From positions 1 through 64,000 of the forward strand of contig NZ_SNZJ01000027.1 of NCBI RefSeq assembly GCF_004363555.1: a stretch of DNA of 64,000 nucleotides, in the 5' to 3' direction. Shown here piece after piece: positions 16,179 to 28,652 of the stretch. Each line of letters begins with the position of its first letter. The first letter of the stretch is position 1. Position numbers and translations under genes: made by a program. The notes beneath the pieces were generated by a model that saw only the letters and a program-made list of their open reading frames with translations, ran no database searches and was not told the origin of the DNA. The stretch is from Halomonas ventosae (GTDB taxonomy: Bacteria > Pseudomonadota > Gammaproteobacteria > Pseudomonadales > Halomonadaceae).

Positions 16179-16571
16179 ATGAGCTCTATCCCCGCCAACC
16201 TGCGCTATGCCGAAAGCCATGAATGGGTCCTCGACAATGGCGACGGCACCGTGACCATCGGCATCACCGACCATGCCCAGGAGGCGCTGGGCGACGTGGT
16301 CTTCGTCGAGCTGCCCGAGGTGGGCCGTACACTGGCCGTGGGCGACGAGTTCGGCGTCATCGAGTCGGTCAAGGCCGCCTCCGACCTCTACGCCCCGGTG
16401 GCCGGCGAGATCCTCGCGGTCAACGAGGCCCTCGAGGATGCCCCAGAGACCGTCAACGAGTCGCCCTACGAGGATGGCTGGATCATGAAGGTACGCCTCG
16501 AGGACGCCAGCGTCCTCGACGACCTGCTCGATGCCGACGCCTACCAGGCCGTCGCCGCCGACGAGGAGTGA
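16179..16571 (+). CDS. gcvH: Glycine cleavage H-protein
   Basis: The 130-residue lipoyl carrier shuttles the aminomethyl group between P- and T-proteins. The lipoylation motif [16 protein letters not shown] places the modified lysine at about residue 65, and the N-terminal [10 protein letters not shown] and C-terminal [10 protein letters not shown] strands are standard. An AGGAAATCACG sequence precedes the ATG, and AT-rich promoter-like sequence lies immediately upstream. It is followed by gcvP after 141 bp, probably in one transcript. Confidence 0.95.
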   Translation: MSSIPANLRYAESHEWVLDNGDGTVTIGITDHAQEALGDVVFVELPEVGRTLAVGDEFGVIESVKAASDLYAPVAGEILAVNEALEDAPETVNESPYEDGWIMKVRLEDASVLDDLLDADAYQAVAADEE

Positions 16572-16712
16572 TCCTCACCCCGGCGCCCCCTCGGCACCGG
16601 CCAGTCGCGCCGGCCGCCGACGACGGGCGCCCTGTCCGGCCTCGTCCCTGACGGGGCCGGCCCGTTTCGATGATTCCCGGGGCGAGGCCCCGTCACGCAC
16701 ACAGGGTGTTCC

Positions 16713-19607
<2,895 letters not shown>

Positions 19608-19654
19608 CAGACGCGACTGACGACGCCAATCGCCCGCGCGACCCCGCGGCAAGA

Positions 19655-19684
19655 CAGCAGGCCCCGCCATGGCGGGGCCTGCTG
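19655..19684. terminator. Bidirectional terminator between gcvP and a LysR gene
   Basis: A perfect 30-bp palindrome (arm CAGCAGGCCCCGCC, centre AT) sits between two convergent genes, four bases from the stop of the minus-strand one. Confidence 0.8.
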
Positions 19685-19687
19685 CCG

Positions 19688-20605
19688 TCAGGCCTCGTGG
19701 CGCTCCGGCCCCTCGCCGAAACCGAAGCGTTCGTGACGCCGCTGCTCGCGATAGCCCTCGAGCAGCCGCACGTAGCGCCGCGGCATCTGCTCGCCGGCGC
19801 GCATGACCAGGTGCAGGGTCTCGTGGACCGGCTGGGGCAGGGAGAGCTCCTTGACCTGGCGCTGCCAGGGCGAGGTCTCCAGCACCACGCGCGAGACCAC
19901 CGTGAACCCCAGCCCGCGCGCCACGGCATCCAGCACCATGCTCACCTCGTTGGTGAAGCCCTGGCGCGGGAAGTGGCTCATGGAGCGGAAGTCGGGAAAG
20001 TTGGCCCGCAGCAGGGCCCCGGCGTGGTCCTCCCCGCCCGAGTAGTTGATGAAGCCGATCCCCATCAGGTCGGCCAGGCCGTTCCCGGCGAAGTCCGCCG
20101 GCACCACCAGACAGAGCGGCTCCTGGTGCCATGGCTCGCAGTCGAGGTCAGGATGGCGCACGGCCTCGGTGATGATCCCCAGGTCATGACGGCCACCCAG
20201 CACGTCGGCGACGATCTCGCCATTGAAGGCAAAGCTGTAGCTCACCGTGAGACCCGGCTGCATCTGCTGCTGGCCGAGGATGAAGGGATAGAGCATCAGG
20301 CCGACACTGCCCGGCGAGGCGAGGCGACATTCGCCGCTGTCCAGGCTGTCGTTGTCCAGGGAGTGGCGGAACTGCTCGTGCTCGGCGAACAGCTTGAGCG
20401 CGTAGTCGTAGGCACGCCGCCCGCTCTCCGTGAGCACGAAGCGCCGCCCCTGGCGATCCAGCAGCGGCTTGCCGAGGTATTCCTCGAGCTTGCGCACGTG
20501 CTGGCTGACCCCGGGCTGGGTCATCTCCAGGCGGCGGGCAGTGCGCGTGAAGCTGCCGGTCTCGACCAGGGTGATGAAGGTGCGGAAATAGCGGGCGTTG
20601 AACAT
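19688..20605 (-). CDS. LysR-family transcriptional regulator
   Basis: The 305-residue regulator has the N-terminal helix-turn-helix (FRTFITLVETGSFTRTARRLEMTQPGVSQHVRKLEEYLGKPL) and a C-terminal effector-binding domain. It is convergent with gcvP and diverges from ppnN with about 140 bp between them, so ppnN or its own gene are the nearest targets; a link to glycine cleavage is not shown. The effector is unknown. No cysteine pair or other special sensing motif is evident. Confidence 0.87.
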   Translation of the reverse strand: MFNARYFRTFITLVETGSFTRTARRLEMTQPGVSQHVRKLEEYLGKPLLDRQGRRFVLTESGRRAYDYALKLFAEHEQFRHSLDNDSLDSGECRLASPGSVGLMLYPFILGQQQMQPGLTVSYSFAFNGEIVADVLGGRHDLGIITEAVRHPDLDCEPWHQEPLCLVVPADFAGNGLADLMGIGFINYSGGEDHAGALLRANFPDFRSMSHFPRQGFTNEVSMVLDAVARGLGFTVVSRVVLETSPWQRQVKELSLPQPVHETLHLVMRAGEQMPRRYVRLLEGYREQRRHERFGFGEGPERHEA

Positions 20606-20746
20606 GGGGCGTCACGTCACGGGCAGTGGCCTGGCAGCCCGGATTCTACCAGCTTGCCACCAGGCCCGCAGCGCTGCCCGCCCGTGGCGCGGCGTGGTAG
20701 CATCGCAGGACGAGCAATGCCGCCATGACGACAGGGAACGCCAAGC

Positions 20747-22108
20747 ATGCCCGACACCATTTCCACCACCATCTCGCCGGAAGGCAGCCTCGAGATCCTC
20801 TCCCAGCAGGAGGTCGAGCGCCTCCACGACACCTCCCGGAGCGGCCTGCATGAGCTGCTGCGCAACTGCTCGCTGGCGGTACTCAACTGCGGCAACCTGA
20901 CCGATGATGGCCTGGCCCTGCTGGAGACCTATCGGGACTTCGACATTGAGGTGCTGCAGCAGGACCGCGGGGTACGCCTCAAGATCACCAATGCCCCGGC
21001 CGAGGCCTTCGTCGACGGCAAGATGATCCGCGGCATCCGCGAGCACCTCTCCGCGGTGCTGCGCGACATCGTCTACGTCTACAACGAGATCCAGACCCGC
21101 CATCGCTTCGACCTGCGGACCGCCGAGGGCACCACCAACGCGGTCTTCCATATCCTGCGCAAGGCCGGGACCCTCAAGCCGGGACGCGACCCCAGCCTGG
21201 TCGTCTGCTGGGGCGGCCACTCGATCTCCCGCGAGGAGTACGACTATACCAAGTCGGTCGGCTACCACCTGGGGCTTCGCGAGCTGGACATCTGCACCGG
21301 CTGCGGGCCCGGTGCCATGAAGGGGCCCATGAAGGGCGCCAACGTGGCCCATGCCAAGCAGCGTCGCACCCAGGGACGCTACCTGGGGGTCTCGGAGCCC
21401 GGCATCATCGCCGCCGAGGCACCCAACCCCATCGTCAACGAGCTGGTGGTGATGCCCGACATCGAGAAGCGCCTCGAGGCGTTCGTGCGGCTGGGACACG
21501 GCATCATCGTCTTCCCGGGGGGCGTGGGCACCGCCGAGGAGATCCTCTACCTGCTGGGGATCCTGCTGCACCCGGACAATGCCGACATGGAGCTGCCGGT
21601 GATCCTCACCGGGCCCGCCGATTCTGCCGACTACTTCAAGCGCATCGACGAGTTCCTGGTCTACACCCTGGGCGAGGAGGTACGCCGCCTCTATCGCATC
21701 GTCGTCGACGACGCCGTCGAGGTCGCCCGCACCATGCGCAAGAACATCGACGCGGTGACCGAGTATCGCCGCAGTCGCCAGGACGCCTTCTACTACAACT
21801 GGCGCCTGACCGTGGCCCGGGACTTCCAGGAGCCCTTCGAGCCCACCCACGAGGCCATGGCCGGACTGGCGCTCCACCGCGACCAGCCGGTCCACGAGCT
21901 GGCCGCCAACCTGCGCCGCGCCTTCTCGGGCATCGTCGCCGGCAACGTCAAGGAGCGGGGCATCCGCGCCATCGAGGCCCATGGCCCCTTCCGGCTGCAT
22001 GCCGAACCGGCGCTGATGGCGCGCCTCGACGAGCTGCTGGCCTCCTTCGTCGACCAGGGCCGCATGAAGCTCGCCGGCGACTATGTGCCCTGCTATACGC
22101 TGGGATAG
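20747..22108 (+). CDS. ppnN: Nucleotide 5'-monophosphate nucleosidase PpnN (LOG family)
   Basis: The 453-residue protein matches E. coli PpnN (YgdH) in length and layout. An N-terminal domain precedes a lysine-decarboxylase-like LOG core with [17 protein letters not shown] (about 182-198) and [14 protein letters not shown] (257-270), then a C-terminal domain. PpnN cuts purine and pyrimidine monophosphates to base and ribose-5-phosphate and is stimulated by (p)ppGpp in E. coli, linking it to stringent metabolism. It appears monocistronic. The last base of the stop codon is also the first base of a tandem repeat array. Confidence 0.92.
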   Translation: MPDTISTTISPEGSLEILSQQEVERLHDTSRSGLHELLRNCSLAVLNCGNLTDDGLALLETYRDFDIEVLQQDRGVRLKITNAPAEAFVDGKMIRGIREHLSAVLRDIVYVYNEIQTRHRFDLRTAEGTTNAVFHILRKAGTLKPGRDPSLVVCWGGHSISREEYDYTKSVGYHLGLRELDICTGCGPGAMKGPMKGANVAHAKQRRTQGRYLGVSEPGIIAAEAPNPIVNELVVMPDIEKRLEAFVRLGHGIIVFPGGVGTAEEILYLLGILLHPDNADMELPVILTGPADSADYFKRIDEFLVYTLGEEVRRLYRIVVDDAVEVARTMRKNIDAVTEYRRSRQDAFYYNWRLTVARDFQEPFEPTHEAMAGLALHRDQPVHELAANLRRAFSGIVAGNVKERGIRAIEAHGPFRLHAEPALMARLDELLASFVDQGRMKLAGDYVPCYTLG

Positions 22109-22142
22109 GGGCAAGGGGCAAGGGGCAAGGGGCAAGGGGCAA
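22108..22142. repeat. 7-bp tandem repeat, 5 copies, at the ppnN stop codon
   Basis: Five perfect copies of GGGGCAA begin with the last G of the ppnN TAG stop codon and continue into the intergenic space. Confidence 0.96.
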
Positions 22143-22165
22143 GTCAGCATGACGCGGAAACAGCA

Positions 22166-22203
22166 GGAGCAAGCCAAGGGGGTTTATCCTTGTAGCTTGC
22201 TCC
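22166..22203. terminator. Imperfect hairpin downstream of ppnN
   Basis: GGAGCAAGC-CAAGG pairs with CCTTG-TA-GCTTGCTCC, leaving a short loop and a two-base bulge. It lies between convergent genes (ppnN and a membrane-protein gene) and may end either transcript. Confidence 0.5.
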
Positions 22204-22221
22204 TTGTGGCTTGAGGCTATT

Positions 22222-22587
22222 CTAGCGAGGCACCCTGACCCACAACCACAGGGCATGCAGCAGCAGCCCAAGGGTCGCGCCGTGGGAGACCAGCAGCTCC
22301 CAGCCGAAGAAGTCGCTGGTCAGGGCGTGCCAGGCCGTCATCACGACCAGGCCCGCACCCAGGCAGAGGCCCAGGCGACGCAGCAGGGCGGGAAGGCGCG
22401 AGCGCGCCTCGCCCGGGAGCAACCGCCACTGCAGCAGGGCCACTACGGCCACCACGGCCAGCGCCATCAGCATCAGCGACAGCTGCGTCTCGTGCCCCCC
22501 CACCTGGTAGCGAGGCAGGGTTGCCAGCATCAGCACCCCGAGCCCCACTAGCAGGCTGAGGCGCTCCGCTGTGGGCGTCGCACCCAC
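22222..22587 (-). CDS. Small inner-membrane protein of unknown function
   Basis: The 121-residue product has four predicted hydrophobic segments (about residues 8-24, 32-52, 66-86 and 94-116) with arginine-rich connecting loops, consistent with an inner-membrane protein. I recognise no family. The start is a GTG one base after the stop of the flavodoxin gene on the same strand, so the two are probably co-translated. The association may be incidental. Confidence 0.65.
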   Translation of the reverse strand: MGATPTAERLSLLVGLGVLMLATLPRYQVGGHETQLSLMLMALAVVAVVALLQWRLLPGEARSRLPALLRRLGLCLGAGLVVMTAWHALTSDFFGWELLVSHGATLGLLLHALWLWVRVPR

Positions 22588-22588
22588 C

Positions 22589-23053
22589 TCAGGCCACCTT
22601 CAGCTGCTGGGCGTCGATCCACTCCTCGACCCAGGGCAGGGCCTCGTCGTCCGCCATGAAGGTCTCCATGGCATCCACCTCGAGGCGCTCGCCGAGGCGC
22701 TGGGCGCCCTGCCCCTCGAGCAGCGCATCGAGATGGCGTCCGGCACCGCAGAAGGTGTCGCCATAGGAGCTGTCGCCCAGGGCGATGAGGCCGTAGCGCA
22801 GACCACCAAGGCCGGGACTCTGCTCCTCGAGGTCACGGGCGAAGGGCACGATGTTGCCGGGCAGGTCGCCGCTGCCGGTGGTGGAGACGCAGAACAGCGC
22901 CAGGTCGGTGGGCGAGCCGATGAGGTCGTCGAGGGTCGGCTGGTCGAAGATGGCCACCTCGTAGCCGGCCTCCTCGAACAGCGGCTTGACCTGCTCGGCG
23001 ACGTCCAGGGCCCCGCCGTACATGGTGCCTACGAAGATCTTGAGCATGGGCAT
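22589..23053 (-). CDS. Flavodoxin, MioC type
   Basis: The 154-residue protein is a short-chain flavodoxin. The N-terminal FVGTMYGGALDVAEQV phosphate loop, FCVSTTGSGDLPGNIVPF and LRYGLIALGDSSYGDTFCGAG are FMN-binding segments seen in MioC and related FMN proteins. It probably serves as an electron carrier in the cytosol, for example for biotin synthase as proposed for MioC. It heads a two-gene unit with the small membrane protein. The exact partner cannot be told. Confidence 0.82.
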   Translation of the reverse strand: MPMLKIFVGTMYGGALDVAEQVKPLFEEAGYEVAIFDQPTLDDLIGSPTDLALFCVSTTGSGDLPGNIVPFARDLEEQSPGLGGLRYGLIALGDSSYGDTFCGAGRHLDALLEGQGAQRLGERLEVDAMETFMADDEALPWVEEWIDAQQLKVA

Positions 23054-23189
23054 GTCATGGATTTACCTGAGAATTTCTGTCGGATTTTAACATGGGGGTG
23101 CGGCATGGGGCCACGCCCTGGCGCCTGCAGTGTCGCCAGAGCCCGAGTACAATGGTCGGACTTTCCCCTGAGGCGTGCACGGAGGCATC

Positions 23190-23399
23190 ATGCAGCAGAC
23201 CTTCGAGACCTGGATCACCCCGATCATGATCGGCGGGTTGATCCTCTTCATGTGCTTCATCATCTGGGACCTGGCGAAGAAGTCCCAGGCCGGCCGCTTC
23301 GGCACCATCATGCTCTTCGTGGTGCTGGGGGCCGGGATGCTGGGCTATGTCCTGAAGGTGGTCATCACCTGGATGCTGGAGAGCGGCAACGGCGTGTGA
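23190..23399 (+). CDS. DUF2788 small membrane protein
   Basis: The 69-residue product has two hydrophobic helices around a short basic loop, with the pattern FETWITPIMIGGLILFMCFIIWDLAKKSQAGRFGT that I associate with DUF2788. Function is unknown; members are small inner-membrane proteins of gammaproteobacteria. The ATG at 23190 was chosen over the upstream in-frame GTG at 23175 because GGAGG lies six bases before it. It is convergent with ihfA. Confidence 0.78.
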   Translation: MQQTFETWITPIMIGGLILFMCFIIWDLAKKSQAGRFGTIMLFVVLGAGMLGYVLKVVITWMLESGNGV

Positions 23400-23426
23400 C
23401 GACATGCCGAGCAACCGCCCACGAAA

Positions 23427-23450
23427 AACGCCACTCCTCGGAGTGGCGTT
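23427..23450 (-). terminator. Rho-independent terminator of ihfA
   Basis: Ten-base arms AACGCCACTC / GAGTGGCGTT with a 4-nt loop are followed on the minus strand by a run of five T, 20 bases past the ihfA stop. This closes the thrS-to-ihfA cluster. Confidence 0.85.
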
Positions 23451-23470
23451 CTTGATGATCAGCAAGGAGA

Positions 23471-23773
23471 TCAGTGAGCCTCGCCGCGGTACCCCTCGAC
23501 CTGGCTCTTGAGCTTCTGTCCGGGCCGGAAGGTGACCACCCGCCGCGCCGAGATCGGAATCTCCTCGCCGGTCTTGGGGTTGCGACCAGGTCGTTCACGC
23601 TTGTCGCGCAGGTCGAAGTTGCCGAACCCCGAGAGCTTGACCTGCTCGTTCTCGCGCAGGCAGCCGCGTATCTCCTCGAAGAACGCCTCCACCATGGACT
23701 TGGCCTCGCGCTTGGAGAGGCCAAGCTCGGCGTGCAGATGTTCGGCCAGTTCCGCCTTGGTCAACGCACCCAT
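23471..23773 (-). CDS. ihfA: Integration host factor subunit alpha
   Basis: The 100-residue nucleoid protein of the HU/IHF family shows [78 protein letters not shown], with the DNA-intercalating proline in the [10 protein letters not shown] arm. It pairs with IhfB to bend DNA. It follows pheT after 63 bp on the same strand, the same order as in E. coli and Pseudomonas, which supports orthology. A strong terminator follows. Confidence 0.95.
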   Translation of the reverse strand: MGALTKAELAEHLHAELGLSKREAKSMVEAFFEEIRGCLRENEQVKLSGFGNFDLRDKRERPGRNPKTGEEIPISARRVVTFRPGQKLKSQVEGYRGEAH

Positions 23774-23836
23774 CTTGTCACACCCATGTTGTCGTCCTCG
23801 TGGCGCTGGTCCTGCCGATCGACGACACGCCGGGCC

Positions 23837-26215
23837 TCAGGCGCGCAACTCGGCCCCCAGATGCTGACGGGACTCCGCGACGATGGCATCAACCAACTGA
23901 TTGATTTCCTCGTCATTAAGCGTGCGCGATGGATGCTGCCAGGTCAAGCCCAGGGCCACGCTCTTGAGGCCTTCCGGCACCCCCTTGCCCAGGTAGACAT
24001 CGAACAGGTGCGACTCCACCAGCCACTCGCCGGCCTCGGCCCGGATGGTGTCGAGCAGCGTCTGCACCGGCAGCCCCTCCTCGACCAGGAAGGCCAGGTC
24101 GCGGCGCACCTCGGGATGCCGCGAGAGCGGCGTGAAGGCCGGCACCCGCCCCTGGGTCAGCGCATCGAGGCGCACCTCGAAGAGCAACGCATCGACCTTG
24201 AGGCCGAGCCTCGCGCGCACCGCCGGATGCAGGGTGCCGATCCAGCCGGCCTCCTCGCCACGATGCAGGACGCGGGCGCACTGGCCGGGGTGCAGGGCCG
24301 GGTGCTCGCCGGGCTCGAAGCGCCAGGCCTGGGGCTCGCCGAGGGCCAGCAGGCTCTCCAGGTCCCCCTTGAGGTCGAAGAAGTCGACCGGCGCCCTGCC
24401 GCCGGTCCAGCCCTCAGGTTCGCGAGGCCCGCAGACCAGCGCCCCGAGCATCGGGGTCTGGTGCAGGTGGTCGAGCTCGCCGCGGAAGACGAGGCCGGTC
24501 TCGAACAGCCGCACCCGGTCCTGCTGGCGATTGAGGTTGTGCTGAAGGGCCCGCACCAGCCCGGGAAAGAGGCTCGCGCGCATCACCGAGAGGTCGCTGG
24601 AGATGGGGTTGGCCAGCGCCGGCGAGACCGCCTCGGGATGCAGCGCCTGCTGCAGCTCGGGGGCGACGAAGCTGTAGGTCACCGCCTCCTGGTAGCCGCG
24701 CGCGACCATCTGGCGGCGCAGCCTTGCCAGCGGCGTGTGTGCCTCGTGGGCCGCGCGCAGGGCCAGGCGGACCTGGGGACGGCGCACCGGCAGGCGATTG
24801 TAGCCGTGGATGCGCGCCACCTCCTCGATCAGGTCCTCCTCGATGGCGATGTCGAAGCGCCAGCTCGGGACCTGCACGGTCCAGTCCTGCTCGCTGACCG
24901 TCACCCCCAGGCCGAGGCGCTCGAGGATCTCGGTCACCTCGTCACGGGGCAGCGACTTGCCCAGCGCCTGCTCCAGTCGTGCGGCACGCAGGGTCGCCTG
25001 GCGACCGTCCGGCAGGTGTGCCTCGCTTGCCACCTCCACCAGGGGCCCCGGCTCGCCGCCGGTGATCGCCAGCAACAGGGCGGTGGCCCGCTCGGCGGCC
25101 TCACGGGGCAGGCTCGGGTCGACACCGCGCTCGAAGCGGTGCGAGGCGTCGGTGTGCAGGCCATAGGAGCGCGCCTGGCCGGCAACCGCCAGCGGCGAGA
25201 AGAAGGCGGCCTCGAGGAAGATGTCGCGGGTCTCGGGGCTCACGCCGGAGTGTTCGCCGCCCATCACGCCGGCGATCGCCAGCGGGCCACGCTCGTCGGC
25301 GATGACCAGCGTGGAGCCCTCCAGGGTGATCGCCTGGCCGTCGAGCAGCACCAACTGCTCGCCTTCCCGGGCCAGCCGCACGACCACGCTGCCGTGCAGG
25401 TTGGCGCGGTCGAAGGCATGCAGGGGCTGGCCGAGCTCGAGCATCACGTAGTTGGTGACATCCACCACCGGGTCGATGGCGCGGATACCGCTGCGGCGCA
25501 GCCGCTCGACCATCCACAGCGGGGTCTCGGCGGTGACGTCGACGCCCTTGATGAGGCGACCGATGTAGCGCGGGCAGCGCTCGGCATCCTCGACGCGTAT
25601 CGGGAAGGTCTCATCGAGGGTGGGCGCCACGGGGGCGAGCTCGGGGCCCGACACGGCCAGCCGGTTGAGCACTCCGACCTCGCGGGCCAGCCCCTTGAGA
25701 CTCAGGCAGTCCCCGCGGTTCGGCGTGAGATCCACCTCGATGGTGTGGTCGTCGAGGCCCATGAAGTCACGGAACCCCTCGCCTACCGGCGCGCTGGCCG
25801 GCAGCACGAGGATGCCCGCGGAGGCTTCCTCCTCGAGGCCCAGCTCGGAGGCCGAGCAGATCATGCCGCGGGACTCGACGCCGCGCAGCTTGGCCTGCTT
25901 GATCGTGAAGTCTCCGGGCAGCACCGCCCCGACCCGGGCGAAGGGGACCTTCTGCCCCACGGCCACATTGGGTGCCCCGCAGACCACCTGGACGGGCTCG
26001 CCGCTGCCGTCATCGACCCGGCAGACGTTGAGCTTGTCGGCATCGGGATGCGGCTCCTTGCCGACCACCTCCGCCACCACGACCTCGCTGAAGGCGGCGG
26101 CCACCGGCTCCACGGCATCAACCTCCAGGCCGGCCATGGTGATCTGGTCGGCCAGCGCCTGGGTGGAGAGCGCCGGTGAGACCCAGTCACGCAGCCACTG
26201 TTCGGAAAATTTCAT
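23837..26215 (-). CDS. pheT: Phenylalanine--tRNA ligase beta subunit
   Basis: The 792-residue subunit has the full PheT layout: MKFSEQWLRDWVSP start, a tRNA-binding EMAP-like domain (VVAEVVGKEPHPDADKLNVCRVD and GAPNVAVGQKVPFARVGAVLPG), the B3/B4 editing domain, B5, the catalytic-like fold and a C-terminal anticodon-binding domain (FTPLSRHPEVRRDLAFLVEE). With PheS it charges tRNA-Phe. The start at 26215 is set by homology; the frame remains open 32 codons upstream, which would overlap the pheS end. The gap to pheS is 40 bp. Confidence 0.95.
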   Translation of the reverse strand: MKFSEQWLRDWVSPALSTQALADQITMAGLEVDAVEPVAAAFSEVVVAEVVGKEPHPDADKLNVCRVDDGSGEPVQVVCGAPNVAVGQKVPFARVGAVLPGDFTIKQAKLRGVESRGMICSASELGLEEEASAGILVLPASAPVGEGFRDFMGLDDHTIEVDLTPNRGDCLSLKGLAREVGVLNRLAVSGPELAPVAPTLDETFPIRVEDAERCPRYIGRLIKGVDVTAETPLWMVERLRRSGIRAIDPVVDVTNYVMLELGQPLHAFDRANLHGSVVVRLAREGEQLVLLDGQAITLEGSTLVIADERGPLAIAGVMGGEHSGVSPETRDIFLEAAFFSPLAVAGQARSYGLHTDASHRFERGVDPSLPREAAERATALLLAITGGEPGPLVEVASEAHLPDGRQATLRAARLEQALGKSLPRDEVTEILERLGLGVTVSEQDWTVQVPSWRFDIAIEEDLIEEVARIHGYNRLPVRRPQVRLALRAAHEAHTPLARLRRQMVARGYQEAVTYSFVAPELQQALHPEAVSPALANPISSDLSVMRASLFPGLVRALQHNLNRQQDRVRLFETGLVFRGELDHLHQTPMLGALVCGPREPEGWTGGRAPVDFFDLKGDLESLLALGEPQAWRFEPGEHPALHPGQCARVLHRGEEAGWIGTLHPAVRARLGLKVDALLFEVRLDALTQGRVPAFTPLSRHPEVRRDLAFLVEEGLPVQTLLDTIRAEAGEWLVESHLFDVYLGKGVPEGLKSVALGLTWQHPSRTLNDEEINQLVDAIVAESRQHLGAELRA

Positions 26216-26255
26216 GTCAGATCCTATCGCTGTGTTCTGCTTGTCCGGGGGTCGA

Positions 26256-27338
<1,083 letters not shown>

Positions 27339-27390
27339 TCATGGTCCGGCGTCACGGCACATGCCGCGGCCGGCCAAGGGTCGACGTCCC

Positions 27391-27744
27391 TTACTGGGCA
27401 GCCTTGGCCTTCTCGACGATGGCGGCAAAGGCAGCCTTCTCGTTGACGGCCAGATCGGCCAGCACCTTGCGGTCGATCTCGATTCCGGCCTTCTTCAGGC
27501 CACCGACGAAGCGGCTGTAGGACAGGCCGTGCTGACGGGCACCGGCGTTGATGCGCTGGATCCACAGGGCGCGGAACTGGCGCTTGCGCTGGCGGCGGTC
27601 ACGGTAGGCGTACTGGCCAGCCTTGATGACGGCCTGCTTGGCCACGCGGAAGACGCGTGAACGGGCACCGTAGTAGCCCTTGGCCTGCTTGAGGATCTTC
27701 TTGTGACGGCGACGTGCAACGACGCCACGCTTGACGCGAGTCAT
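27391..27744 (-). CDS. rplT: 50S ribosomal protein L20
   Basis: The 117-residue protein is a full-length bL20: [57 protein letters not shown], with a basic N-terminal extension that folds on 23S rRNA and a globular C-terminus ([25 protein letters not shown]). L20 represses its own operon in E. coli by binding the message upstream of rpmI. It lies 37 bp after rpmI on the same strand. Confidence 0.97.
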   Translation of the reverse strand: MTRVKRGVVARRRHKKILKQAKGYYGARSRVFRVAKQAVIKAGQYAYRDRRQRKRQFRALWIQRINAGARQHGLSYSRFVGGLKKAGIEIDRKVLADLAVNEKAAFAAIVEKAKAAQ

Positions 27745-27781
27745 GGCTTACTCCTGACGGTAGAGGGTTGCGACCAAGGGG

Positions 27782-27976
27782 TTACAGGTTCGGCAGCATG
27801 CGCTGCACGAGCTGCTTGTCGGCGTCGTGGATCTGCTTCATCCCACGCAGCTGACGCTTCCGCTTGGTGGACTTCTTGGTCAGGATGTGGCTGCGAAACG
27901 ACTGCTTGTGCTTGAAGCCGTTGGCCGTCTTCTTGAAGCGCTTGGCAGCGCCGCTGTTGCTCTTGATCTTCGGCAT
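27782..27976 (-). CDS. rpmI: 50S ribosomal protein L35
   Basis: The 64-residue basic protein starts [20 protein letters not shown] and ends in [11 protein letters not shown], the standard bL35 pattern. It is part of the infC-rpmI-rplT unit. A hairpin (28021-28042) lies in the 99-bp space upstream and could take part in L20-dependent control, by analogy only. Confidence 0.97.
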   Translation of the reverse strand: MPKIKSNSGAAKRFKKTANGFKHKQSFRSHILTKKSTKRKRQLRGMKQIHDADKQLVQRMLPNL

Positions 27977-28020
27977 GAGGTTAACTCCGCTCGAGGTTTC
28001 TTCAGAAAATCCGTGGCCGA

Positions 28021-28042
28021 CGGAAGGGCCTTTCGCCTTCCG
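28021..28042 (-). promoter_or_regulatory. Hairpin in the infC-rpmI intergenic leader
   Basis: Seven-base arms CGGAAGG / CCTTCCG with an 8-nt loop lie about 45 bases upstream of rpmI. E. coli has an L20 translational operator in the equivalent place; direct similarity has not been shown. Confidence 0.35.
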
Positions 28043-28075
28043 CCCGTTGGACTGGCCGTCGGATCACTTCTTCTC

Positions 28076-28618
28076 TTACTGCTTCTTCTTGGGGGCAATG
28101 ATCATGATCATCTGGCGCCCTTCCATCTTGGGGAAGGACTCCACGGTCCCGATCTCCTCGAGATCGGCAGCGATCCGCTCCATCAGCTTGCGGCCGATGT
28201 CCTGGTGCGCCATTTCGCGACCGCGGAAGCGCAGCGTGACCTTGCCCTTGTCGCCACCTTCGAGGAAGCGGATCAGGTTCTTCATCTTGACCTGATAGTC
28301 CCCCTCGTCGGTGCCAGGCCGGAACTTGACTTCCTTGACCTGGATCTGCTTCGTCTTCTTCTTCTGAGCAGCCTTCTGCTTCTTCTGCTCGAAGACGAAC
28401 TTGCCGTAGTCCATGATCTTGCAGACGATGGGGTCGGCATTGGAAATCTGCACGAGGTCCATACCGGCCGCTTCGGCTCGCTCCAGCGCCTCGCCGGTGG
28501 GCACGATGCCCAGCTGCTCGCCGTCGCTGTCGATCAGGCGAACCTGATCCTCGGTAATCCGCTCGTTCATGGGGGGGCGCTTGTCTTGAACACGCCCTCT
28601 TGGGTTGCTTCGCTTGAT
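28076..28618 (-). CDS. infC: Translation initiation factor IF-3, with an ATC start codon
   Basis: The 180-residue IF-3 binds the 30S subunit and checks initiator tRNA and start codon. The body reads [64 protein letters not shown] and [12 protein letters not shown]. The ATG at 28570 would give a protein about 16 residues shorter than IF-3 normally is. Translating upstream from an in-frame ATC at 28618 gives [19 protein letters not shown], which resembles the basic N-terminus of IF-3, and a GGAG site sits eight bases before it. Rare AUU/AUC starts let IF-3 repress its own synthesis in other bacteria. The ATC lies 34 bases after the thrS stop. Confidence 0.93.
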   Translation of the reverse strand: MKRSNPRGRVQDKRPPMNERITEDQVRLIDSDGEQLGIVPTGEALERAEAAGMDLVQISNADPIVCKIMDYGKFVFEQKKQKAAQKKKTKQIQVKEVKFRPGTDEGDYQVKMKNLIRFLEGGDKGKVTLRFRGREMAHQDIGRKLMERIAADLEEIGTVESFPKMEGRQMIMIIAPKKKQ

Positions 28619-28652
28619 GGTTCCGTCTCCACTTCAGCTTGGGAAGATGTCG

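Noticed and set aside
22108-22203. Small minus-strand gene spanning the 7-bp repeats
   Set aside because: The frame encodes a monotonous Pro/Leu/Ala repeat produced by the array itself and lacks a ribosome site.
23474-26179. Long plus-strand open frame antisense to pheT and ihfA
   Set aside because: Composition bias and full overlap with conserved genes show it is a codon-bias shadow.
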